A DNA stretch of 64,000 nt from Agriotes lineatus. Lineage: Eukaryota; Arthropoda; Insecta; Coleoptera; Elateridae. The notes beneath the pieces were generated by a model. The model was given only the letters and a program-made list of their open reading frames with translations, did not search any database and was not told the origin of the DNA. The DNA is taken from the NCBI GenBank assembly GCA_940337035.1, contig CALNHX010003527.1:1-64000 (forward strand). The letters run 5' to 3'. Position 1 is the stretch's first letter. The number at the start of each line of letters is the position of its first letter. Position numbers and translations under genes: made by a program. Shown here piece by piece: positions 12,953-23,749 of the stretch.

Positions 12953-13122
12953 CTAGACGCACTGCATGCAACGGTATGTGCATCGCTCAAATTTGCAGAA
13001 ATACGTTGGTTCTTTTCCGCACTTCGTTTTCATGTGCAGCCTTAAAGACTGTATATATTTGTAGAAACGTCCACATGCTTCGCGTTTAAACTGTTTTTCT
13101 TTCTGGGTTTCACAAAATTCTC
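12953..13122 (-). pseudogene. lola: Decayed lola-type zinc-finger 3' exon
   Basis: This is a degenerate member of the exon subfamily seen intact at 19785-20029 and 23489-23706. The acceptor (CTAAAA on the plus strand, AG at 13123-13124) and the first residues GEFCETQKEKQF match those exons. The first finger has lost its first zinc-binding cysteine: KREAC stands where the intact copies have KCEAC or NCEAC. The second finger begins CKFERCTYRC but stops six residues later, without its histidine pair. It cannot form the normal two-finger domain and is read here as an exon in decay. A truncated isoform remains possible. Confidence 0.75.
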
Positions 13123-14836
13123 CTAAAATAAACATCGTTAGCGACGTTAGCCGATTAATTATTACCTACACTATTACTGATTGTGAAAACAAAGCTATTG
13201 GAAAGATGTACCTCTGTTAGTTATACAAAGTTTCAAGTTTTTCTCCAATATTACCATTCGATTCTTTTACCAGTGTAAAATTAACAGACATTATAGGTTT
13301 ATACCGTAATGACCACTAAAGCTTCAGGCAGCGATATTCCTGGTATAATTCTGAGTCGATAATCTTAATACGAAAATGTTGGATTGTAGTACAGGGTAAT
13401 TAGCTTATTCAAACTAAAAACAAAATATAAAGCTGAAAATTTGTCTGAAGGTACATTATGGGTAAGTAAATAAAAATTAATGGTCTTGCACCCTGTGCAT
13501 GATGGTGGGGTGATAGGGAGGGGGTAGAAAAGTGCCCTTCTTTGGTTTTTCGCTTATAATTTGAAAACGGTACCTCGTAGCGAAAAATTTCTTACACAGA
13601 AAAGAAAGCCAATAAAATTTTCTACAAGATGTATTCTCAACATTTTTTCGCTAGAATGGACCGTTTCCAAGATATCTGCTCTCAAATGTCAGTCATTTCA
13701 AAAAAATATTCTTCCGTCCTTTTTTTGTCATAATTCCCTTTTTGACAGCAGATATTTCAAAAACGGTGCATTCTAGAGAAAAAATGGTAGGAACTTATCT
13801 TGTAGAAAATTTTATTGGCTTTCTTTTTTATGCAACTTTTTTATAACGTTTATAGAGACCGGAATTGTATTAATCCAGCGTGCAATGTTTGAATCTGTAA
13901 GGCCTCGACCACGTGTAAGTCCTCCTTGCACTTTCATGGATCTCATTAACACCTGCTCGATAGTCAGGTCCGTCCAGATGCCACTCCAGAATTTTGATGT
14001 TCGACGAATAGTAAAATATCCACTGGTAACAAATTTGTCATACTCTTCTTTAGGCATACGAGTGTCAAGATCTAACATAAGTTGTAAATAAGCATGAGCT
14101 GATTTTGCATAGTGATTACGTCCAGCAGCGTGTAAAAAAGGTAACATACGCTGAACTGAATATAAGTGCAGTTGCCAGTCGGCTGTTCTCTCAGCCCTAA
14201 CAAAAGTAAGCAATATTTGTACCATCTCGATATACTGGCCCCAAAGCGCCGCTGTACGATTTCTCGAGGACTCAGTTTTTAAAAGTGACTCTAAGGCCTA
14301 GCGCGCACTATGAACTAAACTGTTCAACGACAGTTTGGTCGGTGAAACTAGGATCTACGCGCACTAACGAACTAAACTGTTTTATCCCCTAGTTGTGCGC
14401 GCACCTAAACAAAACTGTTGAAATTTTTGTCTAGACCCAATCTCAAAATGGATTTCGTAAAGGTAGCTTGCGTCTCGGCGCTAGTTATTAAACACCGAAA
14501 AAACAAATATTTGAAAAGGAGATATTGATTTCAGCCAATAACTAACCAACGCTTGCTGAAGGGCTAATTTCATAAACTGTACGAAGATTTGAGGACATAT
14601 CCCAGAAAGTTCTTTGGTTAGCATAGAATGAAAGTCACAAGTGACGAACTATTAAATCATCTACCAAGATACAAAATTCAGAAATTGCTTAACATGTGAA
14701 GAAAGACTATCTGTTCCACTAAGGTAAGAATATAGCAAAGAGGAACAATTTTCATTCACTGCATTTTGAATCTATATTGGGAAAGAAATATGTTTTCAAC
14801 ACAACATATACACAATATCTAAAAATCGGGTGTTCA

Positions 14837-15230
14837 ACCAATGTTTGCTACCGGTTATGACTTACGCCGCAGAAACATGGTCTCTAAGGGAAAAACTAAG
14901 AAGAGCTTAAAGAAATATGGAGCGTGTACTGTTAGGTATCAGACTACAAAATGAAATACTTAACGAAAGAATAAGAAAAATAACAATTATTGAAGACGCC
15001 GCTCAATGCATTGCAATTTTGAAAAGACATTGGGCGGATCATGTTATGAGAAGGGAAGAAAATAGGTAAAGCAGAACAACAAAATGGAGGCTACGAACTG
15101 ATAAAAGAAGCTAAGGCGGACCCACGGCAAGATGGAGAAATTATATCAAGAAAATAACTGGAGAGAAAAGAATAGAAGAGAATTGGGGAGGCGTATATCC
15201 AGAGATGGAGCGCTGGCAATGGTGATGATG
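14837..15230 (+). pseudogene. LINE reverse transcriptase C-terminal relic
   Basis: The frame reads LPVMTYAAETWSLREKLRR, a stop, then NMERVLLGIRLQNEILNERI and LKRHWADHVMRREE. This is the post-RT C-terminal region of RTE-like LINEs (Y-A-A-E-T-W and the M-E-R-xx-L-G-I block). It sits inside the Harbinger element and lacks the RT core, so it is a captured or nested fragment. Confidence 0.65.
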
Positions 15231-15235
15231 ATTGG

Positions 15236-15755
15236 AAACCTAAACAATACGTCAGTTGTGAGAGATACTTGCAACAAATTGTGGAACTACTTGCAACCAT
15301 TATCCATGGCGAGAAAAATCGCAAAATGATTGAGTAAAGATAGTGGATACATTTGATCAGAGAACACATTTTCCAAACTGTATAGGCGCCATCGATAACA
15401 AGCATATTAAAATGAAGCAGCCCTCTAACACAGGTTCCCTACACTATAGAAGATGAAGCATTTAGTTTGTGTCTTACGTCCATATGGCAAAAGACTGTTC
15501 AGAGACGTTTTGCCATTAGCTGTTAACCAGGGCTCAATGAATGGTCGAATGTGCATTTGGAATACTTGCTAACAAGTGAACAGTCTTTCATAGACGGATT
15601 GATGTGTCCCCCGAGTTTTATGATTCTATAGTCAATGTCTGTGGTGTACTGCACATTTATGCGAAAAAAAGGTGAAGTGCAATTTGAAGATACTTTGTTT
15701 AGTTGCCCATTAGAGGACCCTGCTACTTGGAATAATCGTAGTACAGTTGTTTAGA
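15236..15755 (+). pseudogene. Harbinger transposase (DDE_Tnp_4-like) relic
   Basis: The stretch CNKLWNYLQPLSMARKIA is followed, after a frame change, by FPNCIGAIDNKHIKMKQPSN. The latter is the hallmark around the first catalytic Asp of Harbinger transposases (usual form C-I-G-A-I-D-G-K-H). Downstream frames keep FEDTLFSCPLEDPATWNN but lack clear second and third catalytic acids. Several frameshifts and stops show it is dead. Confidence 0.75.
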
Positions 15756-17846
15756 TTATAAAAGCCATTATATTCTAAAATATTAGATTGTAGCAAACAT
15801 AATATTAAATTATTTTGTACTGTAAAAAGTTTTTATTTTATTCAGCAGTTTAACAGAATATAACATAAATATATGAAACGACATTATTCCTGATGTTCAC
15901 ATAGATTTTCAAACACTGCTGAAAAATAAGAGTGTCCGGGCAAGTTCTGGGGCAGTTTAGTCGTCTAGTGCGCGCAGAGTAATTCAAATCGTATGTTGCA
16001 GGTGTGTCGGCCAACAGTTTAGTCGTATTCTGGTTTGTGACAAGACCCAACAGAAAAGTTCAGTAAACTGTTTGGTCGGTAATGCGCGCATCCCCATATG
16101 TTGCAACATACCTCACTCGACCGACAAAACTGTTGGACGACAAAAAGTTCATAGTGCGCGCTAGCCCTAATGCTGAGGCAATTAATGATACGTCATCGTA
16201 AATAGCATGAGCATCAGCCTTGTTATTAGTTCCGTTCAATATGTTTTCATAGTGCATTTTAATCTTCTCAATTTGTTCACTTGAAATAATTTTCTTTCTG
16301 ATTAGTTGTTCCAGAAGTAAGGTACCTAAAACGAGTAGAGTTAATACATGGCCGCGAAATGCTCTAGCATATGAATGTCCAGATAACGAGGAACTGATTG
16401 TATTTTTGGCATAAACTTGTTCCCACAACTCTTCAATACCACTTCCATCCATTATATAACCAATAGCACCCATATACGACATTAGACAGTGGAATCCACC
16501 CAGACGAACAATGACTGATGACAAGGGACTTCCCCTTTCGGCTGCCAAAACAATATCTAACGCTTTATTATATAATGGTTGATCAAACGTTACAATACAT
16601 GTTTTTTGTCCTCGCTGCTTGCATTCTTCTAGTGCATGTTGAAGACAAGTATAGATAGTTGATGGATTTGTAGGTGACATATTTGCAAAAGGTAGGGGAC
16701 ATATTGCTGATGTTTGAAAATCTTGACTTTGATTTTTCATTGAAATATCCATGAAACCACTCCAAGATGGAAGGGGGATATCAAAACAGCTAGGACCTGA
16801 CATCCACAGAACATTCATAAGTTGTGCTAACTTAGCAGTAGTAGGCTCTATTTTTAGAAGACCAACGTCAGAAAAAATCAGTTTGCTTAAACCACAGTTT
16901 TGTCGGCGATTGTATACTTTAATCTTAATCTTTCCGTATTGTCCAATAGTGTCAGTATCCGTAAGCTTCTTCGGTCGAGGAACAGGTAAGTCATTCTGAA
17001 GTAGGTTAGCCGGTGTGACACATTCAATTCCCCCCATCACATGAAATGTTCCATGACCGTCAATTGTTCGAACATTATGGTCCGCATTATCGAATACAAA
17101 TTGTAAAAATGCTTCGGAATCTATCCTCATAAGGTCATTTTCGGTTAATGAATTCTCGTATTTCAACACTTCTTTGTAAGAAATAGAAATTCCTATATTG
17201 GACAACATGTCAATAAGTGTTCGTGATTCAAACTTCCTATGAAATATATTCCTAGGCCAACCTGCAAGGGAGATAAATAACTTCTTGGCCGGGCTGCAGC
17301 TATTATAGAATTTGCCACAGTAACAATTTTCTTTTCTGAGGGCTGCGAATTTTTACCTTTGGATTTCATAACAGATTGCAATAGGCATTTCAAACTGTCG
17401 GGGATAGCATTATAACCTCCTGAGGCTATTTCATCAACGCAAGGGTATTTATCATATTCATAGGTGACAGAGTAAATATCTTCTTTGATTATAATCGCGG
17501 CAGCTTCAATGATTCTCATTCGCTCGTCTGTACTATTTTGCAATTTGTCCTTATACCACTTCTCATTCAAGATACGAGAAGCTGTACCCCGGAAACATAC
17601 AGTCCATTTTCCACTTTTTGATGTCATACAAATGGAATCACCATAAGTTTATAAACCGACTGGACAGACGCGCGCGGTACACCGTCTTCTCTCTCCACCC
17701 GCTCCGCGTCCCCACCACTCCGCACAGGCTGCAACACCAGAAATTAGGAATTGCCATACTGAAAGCTATCGGTTTACGAATTTTTAGCTTTATATTTTGT
17801 TTTAAGAAATCTTCACTAGGGCGCGGCGGGCTAATTACCCTGTACT

Positions 17847-18190
17847 ATTGGTCCCCATGAGCCCTTACGAACGGTAGACAAAAACAATTGTTTTTTCAGG
17901 AAAAGTACCCCTTCTGTTTTAAATACGACAAAATGCCATCAGGAAGAGTTGTTCAAAACGTAAAATTATGGTCTCATGCAAACTTTCAGAAATATCGGCT
18001 TACTTTTATGAAACTCTGTTATCACAAAAGTACTTCATCTAATGCACACGGTTTTTATAGGACCATAATTTTACATTTTGTACAACTCTAACTGATGACA
18101 TTTTATTGTATTTAAAACAGAAGTGGTGCTTTTCCTGAAAAACAAACAATTATTTTTAACTACCGCTCGTGAGGGCTCATGAAGACCAAT
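17847..18190. repeat. Palindromic MITE inside the right TIR
   Basis: GTCCCCATGAGCCC on the left pairs with GGGCTCATGAAGAC on the right, and the match continues inward (TTTTTCAGGAAAAG with CTTTTCCTGAAAAA). ATTGG and CCAAT flank it. It splits the right arm of the 13297-18284 element, so it arrived after that element. Confidence 0.65.
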
Positions 18191-18585
18191 CCAAAATTTT
18201 AGTGTTAAGATTTTCGACTCAGAATTGTACAAGGAATATCGCTACCTGAAGCTTTAGTGGCCATTACGGAACACTCTGTATATAGCAATTTCATAAATTA
18301 TAACAAAACAAAACCTCTGTGTGTAAGTATAATTTCATGATTAAACCAAGAAACTATCTTAAATGTTTAAGCTATTATGTCATTAGATTAGGGACACTGT
18401 TTTAAGGAACAAAATAGCACTCGTACCTACACTATACTGACGCAACTTCGCATATTAATAATAATTTTATTTCAGATTTCATAATCGGGTACCTATCTTA
18501 AAAATAATTGCATCTAGTAGCTTTTGAATTTTGGTTGTATGTAAATTTTTAGTGCCGCTAGATTGTTATTGGTATTGCATTATAG

Positions 18586-19139
18586 TGTAACGACCATGCG
18601 ATCAGGCAGCTGAAAACGCGTGAAGCACAGCCGCCAGGAGACGACCTTGGGAACAGCTGCGGACGAATGAGTCATTGTTCCAGAACTTCGAGAAACGGCC
18701 TTGGACCCAGAACTTCGAGAAGCAGCAGGGACGCTGCGGATATATGAATCACGCCCGAGGTCAATACACGCGACACGTCACCGTTGCCGGAATGGTCTCG
18801 ACGCTTCCAGGAGGGAATTAGCCGGCAATATAGATATGCGTTCGCAGGAATAAAAGTCAGTTCTGATGCAGTTCTCATCAGACTCGAGCGCGTAATATAA
18901 ATGAACCCGTATATATAACCATATAAATCCTTAATATTTAAGTCGTGAATAAATAGCCACATAAATTAATTGATGTTTAATCCAGCGCATATAAATAAAT
19001 AGTGTATCGTTGTTAGAAATAGTTCGTAGTTTAAGTAATTCGTGTGTTTGTAAATAATAATAATTACTCGTTGTAAATAAATGTGTAATGCAAGAAGCGT
19101 CGTATAATTTTTAAATAGCCCGAACGTAAAAACGTAACA
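18586..19139. mobile_element. Solo LTR, copy 1
   Basis: It starts TGTAACGACCATGCG and ends CCGAACGTAAAAACGTAACA. It shares its 3' part (CGTATAATTTTTAAATAGCC) with the copies at 30513 and 56099. Flanks are ATAG and ATAC, a one-mismatch 4-bp duplication. A TATA-like tract (GTAATATAAATGAACCC) and AATAAATG near the 3' end fit an LTR promoter and polyadenylation site. No internal retrotransposon genes adjoin it. Confidence 0.75.
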
Positions 19140-19202
19140 ATACGAAATTCAAAGCATACTACATGTAATTCTTTTTAAGACACCCGGTAGAAGGATCGCA
19201 GA

Positions 19203-19380
19203 AATTATCACATATAATCTCATAAGAACATCAATTCTTTCCGGAAATTTTTTTGAGTGCGGTCCAACAACGTCGTATTAATTTGCCCGAGCGGGACACG
19301 AGGGCAAATTAGGACGTTGTTGAATGCACGAAAAATAATTTCCGGATATGAATTAATGCTCGAATGGAGATTCGGTAAGA
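19203..19380. repeat. MITE with inverted repeats
   Basis: CCAACAACGTCGTATTAATTTGCCC pairs with GGGCAAATTAGGACGTTGTT, and the outer CATCAATTCTTTCCGGAAAT pairs with ATTTCCGGATATGAATT. The loop is about 15 bases. Frames in both directions here are products of the palindrome. Confidence 0.65.
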
Positions 19381-19784
19381 AAATCGTAACGATACAAGCC
19401 CTCAAAGTTAGGCTGATCTACCTACAAAAAATTTCCAAGAAATTTTTTTATTGTCTTGGTTACGGCTCGTGAACTAATTTTTCTATTGGTCATTAATGAG
19501 TGTCGTACGATTTTCCACGAAGTATGCTTTCAAATTTGAACGTGCCCTCACTTATCTGACATTATAACCTCAAATTGTATACTTGATAGAAGCTTGACAA
19601 TATTATTGAAAGCCTTTTGAAGTTTGACGTTCCATATTTTCTGAACAAAGCTGCGACTTGCCGTTTTTTGTTTTACAAAAATCAGAGGTTGCTTGAGATT
19701 TTTTTATCACTGTATTATTAACTATTTATTAATTGGTTTATTCACATTATAAGACTTGTACATATTTTATATAAAACAGTCGTA

Positions 19785-20029
19785 TTACTTGTTTTCATAC
19801 AAGTTGGCATTAGAAAGAAAAACTTCGACTCCGTGTTTCCCTAGAACGTGATATTGGCAATTCCCTTTCCACTTGCTCCTATAAGTACACCGCTCAAATT
19901 TGCAAAGATACTTTGGTTCTTTTCCGCAGTCTGTCTTGACGTGTAGCCTTAAGAACTGTATATATTTGTAGGAATGTCCGCATGCTTCACATTTAAACTG
20001 TTTTTCTTTCTGGGTTACACGACATTCTC
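19785..20029 (-). CDS. lola: lola-type alternative 3' exon with two C2H2 fingers
   Basis: This is an intact terminal exon. The acceptor AG is at 20030-20031, after a TTTACTTTAG tract. Two bases (GA) precede the first full codon, as in the other exons. Finger 1 is CEACGHSYKYIQFLRLH with the closing C of KTDCGKEP, the C2HC form typical of lola proteins. Finger 2 uses a CKFERC pair (C-x4-C) and HVLGKH. A 20-residue tail ends at a TAA. AATAAA motifs lie downstream (complement of 19737-19742 and 19725-19730). The product would be the DNA-binding tail of a BTB transcription regulator in the nucleus. The lola assignment rests on the finger-pair architecture. The BTB part is not in the window. Confidence 0.8.
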
Positions 20030-20096
20030 CTAAAGTAAACATCGTTAAACTGTAACGTTTCGCTCTAGATTAACCGCTACCGAATTTAATTACAAA

Positions 20097-21300
20097 TTAA
20101 AAGCGCTTAATTTTTGAATTTGCAACAATCACTTGCAACAACATGAGAATCTCAGGGCGCCGGTAGCAGCGAGTCCATCGGTCTGCGCCGATGATGCAAC
20201 AGTTCGTCGAGTACGCACCGCTTCTCCCAAACGCGGCGATGTCCGAGGAGCCGATCGCAGCGTATAAAACTGAATTCGTTCCGCAGACTCCCACCGAGCT
20301 CCGTGGCTTAGTGCGTAGCACGTCCACTTAGCATTCGGGAGGTCGTGGGTTCGATTCCTGCGGCCGCCTGCCTTGATTCAGGTTTTTAGGTGGTTTTCCT
20401 GAGTCAACAGAGTACCTTCTCTGAGGCGAATGCCGGGGCAGTATTTCTCCACCTTTCATGACCTTTCTACCAGTCTCCACCCCTCCTTTCTCTCACCCAT
20501 CCCGAGTTTCCCGTTCTTGGCTGAAGAGCGACGGAAGGTCCCTATAGCAGCCCGCCCCAATTGGGGGAATTGAAATAACCTCTACCTTTGTCCTTTGCGG
20601 ACTCCAGGAGACTTTCCCCAGAAACCACCTCGACCGTCTGACCCGCTTCCCGCCGGCCTCGGCCGGCGGAGGCCCCGCTTTCTAGCCGTCCGGAGAACTA
20701 GTCTGCCGCCAGGTATACCGATCGCATTCTAATAAACATATCTCTGGGATATCGGACTATGTTTATTGGAATTAGATTCTCCTGCACACCGAGACATTCA
20801 GCTTCGTTCAGTTCAGATCTGGCATAATCGGACTTGACGGCCCGTGCTAATTAATGTTTCGCGAGGCTTGCTTTGATCGTTGGCGTGCGAATTAATTTTA
20901 TATCTGGATTATCGGAATAAAATTGGTTTGCATCGATGATGATTCTGGCAGTCCCACGAGGCTAAAATTTGCAATTGCCACACGGCTGGGAGATCGGCGT
21001 TCGCCAGTTGAAATTATTTCACGGTAACAAAGCCAGCTTAAAAATCTAGCAGCCGCGATTTTTGAAAAGGCAATAATTCAAAACCTTGCAAAGTATTAAA
21101 GCTCGCACTAAAAGTATAGTTAAATTTACGTACATTTAAATACGTTATCGCTAAAGCCGTTTGAAATGTGACCTTTACTCGAGGCCAAGTTTTCAGCTGG
21201 GTTATCACAAGGACACACATGTGTGCAGATACCCGCATAAAGTCACAAACTTATATCTTCGATCAATTACCTTTATAATTGAAATAAACTGAAAGCAACC
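20097..21300. other. GC-richer tract of unknown function
   Basis: Apart from the SINE inside it, this stretch looks single-copy and is GC-rich relative to its surroundings (for example CCCGCCGGCCTCGGCCGGCG near 20650). I see no convincing coding frame. It lies just 5' of an intact exon, so an intronic regulatory region is conceivable, but nothing in the sequence proves it. Confidence 0.3.
20296..20600 (+). repeat. tRNA-derived SINE
   Basis: The head has TGGCTTAGTGCGTAGC (box A, 20304-20319) and GGGTTCGATTCC (box B, 20347-20358), about 30 bases apart as in Pol III internal promoters. The body then runs to about 20600. Near-identical GCAGACTCC and GCGGACTCC lie upstream (20284-20292) and downstream (about 20606), a possible degraded target duplication. 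The tRNA arms do not close, so it is not a functional tRNA. Confidence 0.7.
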
Positions 21301-21939
21301 CGCTTATTTACATCGGTACGACTGTCATTTAATTAGTTTGTGTTACAGTTTTGCCAACAGTAATGCCGATCCCCTCAACGAAGACTTCAGAGATACGTCC
21401 ATGCGAGCTGGGTGGCCTACCTGTCCCGAACCAGCCAAAGGACCGGCCTCAAATACATTAATTAATTGTATATAATTCTGTTAAATATTTATTTTATTTT
21501 GTACATAATGTGGAATAAATTTGTTTTCGTTACTCGTTGTTCTTTGAATCAGTCAAAGTATAAGCAAACCGAACCGTGGCCCAAACAGAAGCTACCATTA
21601 TTAAGGGCACAAATTAATTAATGCTACAGATTAATTTACAAAAATAAGTATAACCAGGTAGCTTTACAAAACAATTAATAACTACCCATACTATTGCCTA
21701 TTTTGAAAAGGAAGCTAACTTTGGAAACTGTTTACCTCTCTTAATTCTACAAAGTCACAAGGCTGTCTGCTTTGCAGTATAACCATTTCATTCCTTCAGG
21801 ACTGTCAAATAAAACTCATACATATTGAAGAATATGTTTATATTTGAGAATCTAACTAATTATAACAAAACAGAAAGATTTCTGGGTAAGTATAATTCCA
21901 TAATAATTAACCATCAACGAATAGTAATTTACGATACAA

Positions 21940-23250
21940 GTGCGTAAAGCTAGTCATCAGTCACGAGTGGGGTAGAGTTAGAGTTAAAACGCGCGTGAGC
22001 GAGCGTTTTAAGCCCCACGAGTGACTAAAGATGCTTTATGCATGTGTACCATACAATATTTTATCTACTGTAGAATCTAGAATACACGGTAAATATAATA
22101 ATTTTAAATGTAAATTACTATTACTAGAACGGGTCGTAATTTTGCGTGGTTAAAAATTTTATAACACGTTGCTACTGACGACGTGATTAAACAAATCATT
22201 TTAAACATGTTGCTAGTGACGACATGAACTAATGAAAACATGTTATTAAACAGTCGTTTTGCAAACTTAAAACTGCCAACTAAAAGTCAATTTTAGACAC
22301 TGTCGTACATAATAGTATATCATGTAACAAGTTTTATAAACGTCACTTTAGTCACGAGTGTTTAGACGAGTTTATATAATGTGTTACATACTATATTTTT
22401 TCTACGATCAGAAATTTGGACTTTATAACAATATATTATTTCATTAAAATTTTGAATATTAGGTTACGTCAAATTATGCTTGGCAAATAATACATATATG
22501 GTTTACTGTTAAAAACTAACTTAATTTTAGTTTTGGCTGTGGCTAATACAGCAAATACTGTTTGAACCCAACTTCACCCCATGACTAAAACGTCGTTGCT
22601 AACTTCAGTCCGTGACTAGGAGACTCTTTAGTCACAGGTTATGAATGCATGATTAAAGGGTCACTTAGCGAAGTGTGTGTTAGCATGTTAAATATCATAT
22701 TAGTTACAGGAGTAGAAAATAGCTATTTATGCAACAAGTGCTAAAAGTTGACGTTTATGCACGAAGGCTGAGTTTCATAACATGTCTCGTGCATAAACGA
22801 CTTTTAGCACGCGTTGCATACAATATTTTATCTACGACCTTAAATTTTCTGTTATTAATCCATAAATGTCGATTTAACCAAGGTTTGCATCTACGACACA
22901 TAATTTATGTCATAATAAACAGTAGCCCCTGGCGCGCGTGCGAATGTTTGCGCAGCCAGTACTGTCAAGGTCAGTTACGAAAGGTAATTATTAATACTAC
23001 AGGTCTGACTGTATTCATTACATAATGCTTTAATTATTTCAAAAACACTTTACCTGTAACGCAAGAAGTAACTAGAATAACTTTACAACTTCACTTCCAG
23101 TTCGAAATTGTAGTTTTATAACCTCACTTCACTTTATACCACAGATGCGCTTAAAGTAAATAGCTGATTTCTTTAATCACGTAAATTATAAAACGTCACT
23201 TTTAGTGAAACAAGATAGCGCTAAAATGCCTACTTTTAGTAGTGGTCGTA
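21940..23250. repeat. Cluster of related palindromic elements
   Basis: Several 100-150-bp palindromes share an edge like ACAATATTTTATCTACGAC. One spans about 21945-22080 (CACGAGTGGGG paired with CCCCACGAGTG). One spans 22725-22830 (GCAACAAGTGCTAAAAGT paired with ACTTTTAGCACGCGTTGC). One spans 23040-23245. A related copy is at 43010-43450. They have no coding content. Confidence 0.6.
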
Positions 23251-23488
23251 GATAAAGTATTTTAAGTGTTTCAAATATTATGTCTCATATTGGCTGCATT
23301 GTTTTCAAGAAATAAAATGGCACTCGTACTCACATCATAATAGGGAACCAACTTCGCATAATAATAATTTTATCACAGCTTTAATGCTATTAACTATTTA
23401 TAAATTCGTTTATTATAGGACCAACTGTACATACTTTATATAAAATAATCACATTAATATATGTTTCCTATTTTCATTAAAGTAATTA

Positions 23489-23706
23489 TTAGAAAAAAGT
23501 TTTTACCCCGTGCTTCCTTAGTTCGTGAGATTTCAAGTGCCATTTGTGCTTGCAACGGTAGGTGCAACGATCAACTGTACAGAAATACTTTGGTTCTTTT
23601 CCGCACTCCCATTTGACATGCAGCCTTAAAGATTTGATGTGTTTGTAAGAACGTCCACATGCTTCGCAATTAAACTGTTTTTCCTTCTGGGTTTCAAGAA
23701 ATTCTC
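23489..23706 (-). CDS. lola: lola-type alternative 3' exon with two C2H2 fingers
   Basis: This is an intact terminal exon and a close paralogue of 19785-20029. The acceptor AG is at 23707-23708, with two bases before the first codon. Finger 1 reads CEACGRSYKHIKSLRLH with the closing C of KWECGKEP. Finger 2 has a C-x4-C pair (CTVDRC), then KWHLKSHELRKH. It ends GVKTFF and a stop. An AATAAA complement is at 23409-23414. The helix residues of finger 1 (HIKSLRLH) differ from the sister exon (YIQFLRLH), so the two would not be expected to bind identical sites. Flanking 3' sequence is also shared with the sister exon, which points to a segmental duplication. Confidence 0.8.
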
Positions 23707-23749
23707 CTAAAATAAACATCGTTAGACGATTAATAACTACCTATACAAT

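Larger units (their letters stand above)
14302..16160. mobile_element. PIF/Harbinger DNA transposon, degenerate
   Basis: The ends CGCGCACTATGAACT and AGTTCATAGTGCGCG are inverted repeats, with CTAG at both junctions (14298-14301 and 16161-16164). A 3-bp duplication within CTAG is equally possible. Subterminal GTGCGCGCA motifs recur inside near 14390 and 15970. It contains a Harbinger transposase relic and a LINE fragment. It lies in the middle of the unnamed-family gene, and the two gene halves adjoin at its ends with a one-base offset. Confidence 0.75.
13812..17627 (-). pseudogene. Broken gene of an unnamed animal protein family
   Basis: Three minus-strand segments form one protein in order: 17627-17240, 17240 to about 16165, then about 14297-13812. 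Segment 1 ends in PRSYLSPLQVGLGIY. A one-base frameshift near 17240 leads into FESRTLIDMLSNIGISISY. Segment 2 contains VTFDQPLYNKALDIVLA, VRLGGFHCLMSYMGAIGYI and the tract SGHSYARAFRGH. Segment 3 contains AALWGQYIEMVQILLTFVRAE, shortened here to AALWGQYIEM, then FVRAERTADWQLHL, GRNHYAKSAHAYLQ and MKVQGGLTRGRG. I recall these tracts from a large set of uncharacterised animal proteins with many copies per genome. No catalytic motif is obvious. A Harbinger insertion at 14302-16160 separates segments 2 and 3. The total would be about 650 residues. Confidence 0.7.
13297..18284. mobile_element. 5-kb TIR element carrying an unnamed gene family
   Basis: Bases 13297-13362 (CCGTAATGACCACTAAAGC onward) are the inverted counterpart of 18200-18284 (...GGCCATTACGGAACACTC). 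Matching continues inward: TAGTACAGGGTAATTAGC at 13389 pairs with CTAATTACCCTGTACTA at 17830. A later palindromic insertion (17847-18190) separates the two halves of the right arm. A subterminal hairpin lies at about 13605-13826 (AAAATTTTATTGGCTTTC ends). The interior holds a minus-strand gene relic, itself split by a Harbinger element. The extreme left terminus is diverged. Whether the gene is cargo or the element's own recombinase is unknown. Confidence 0.65.
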
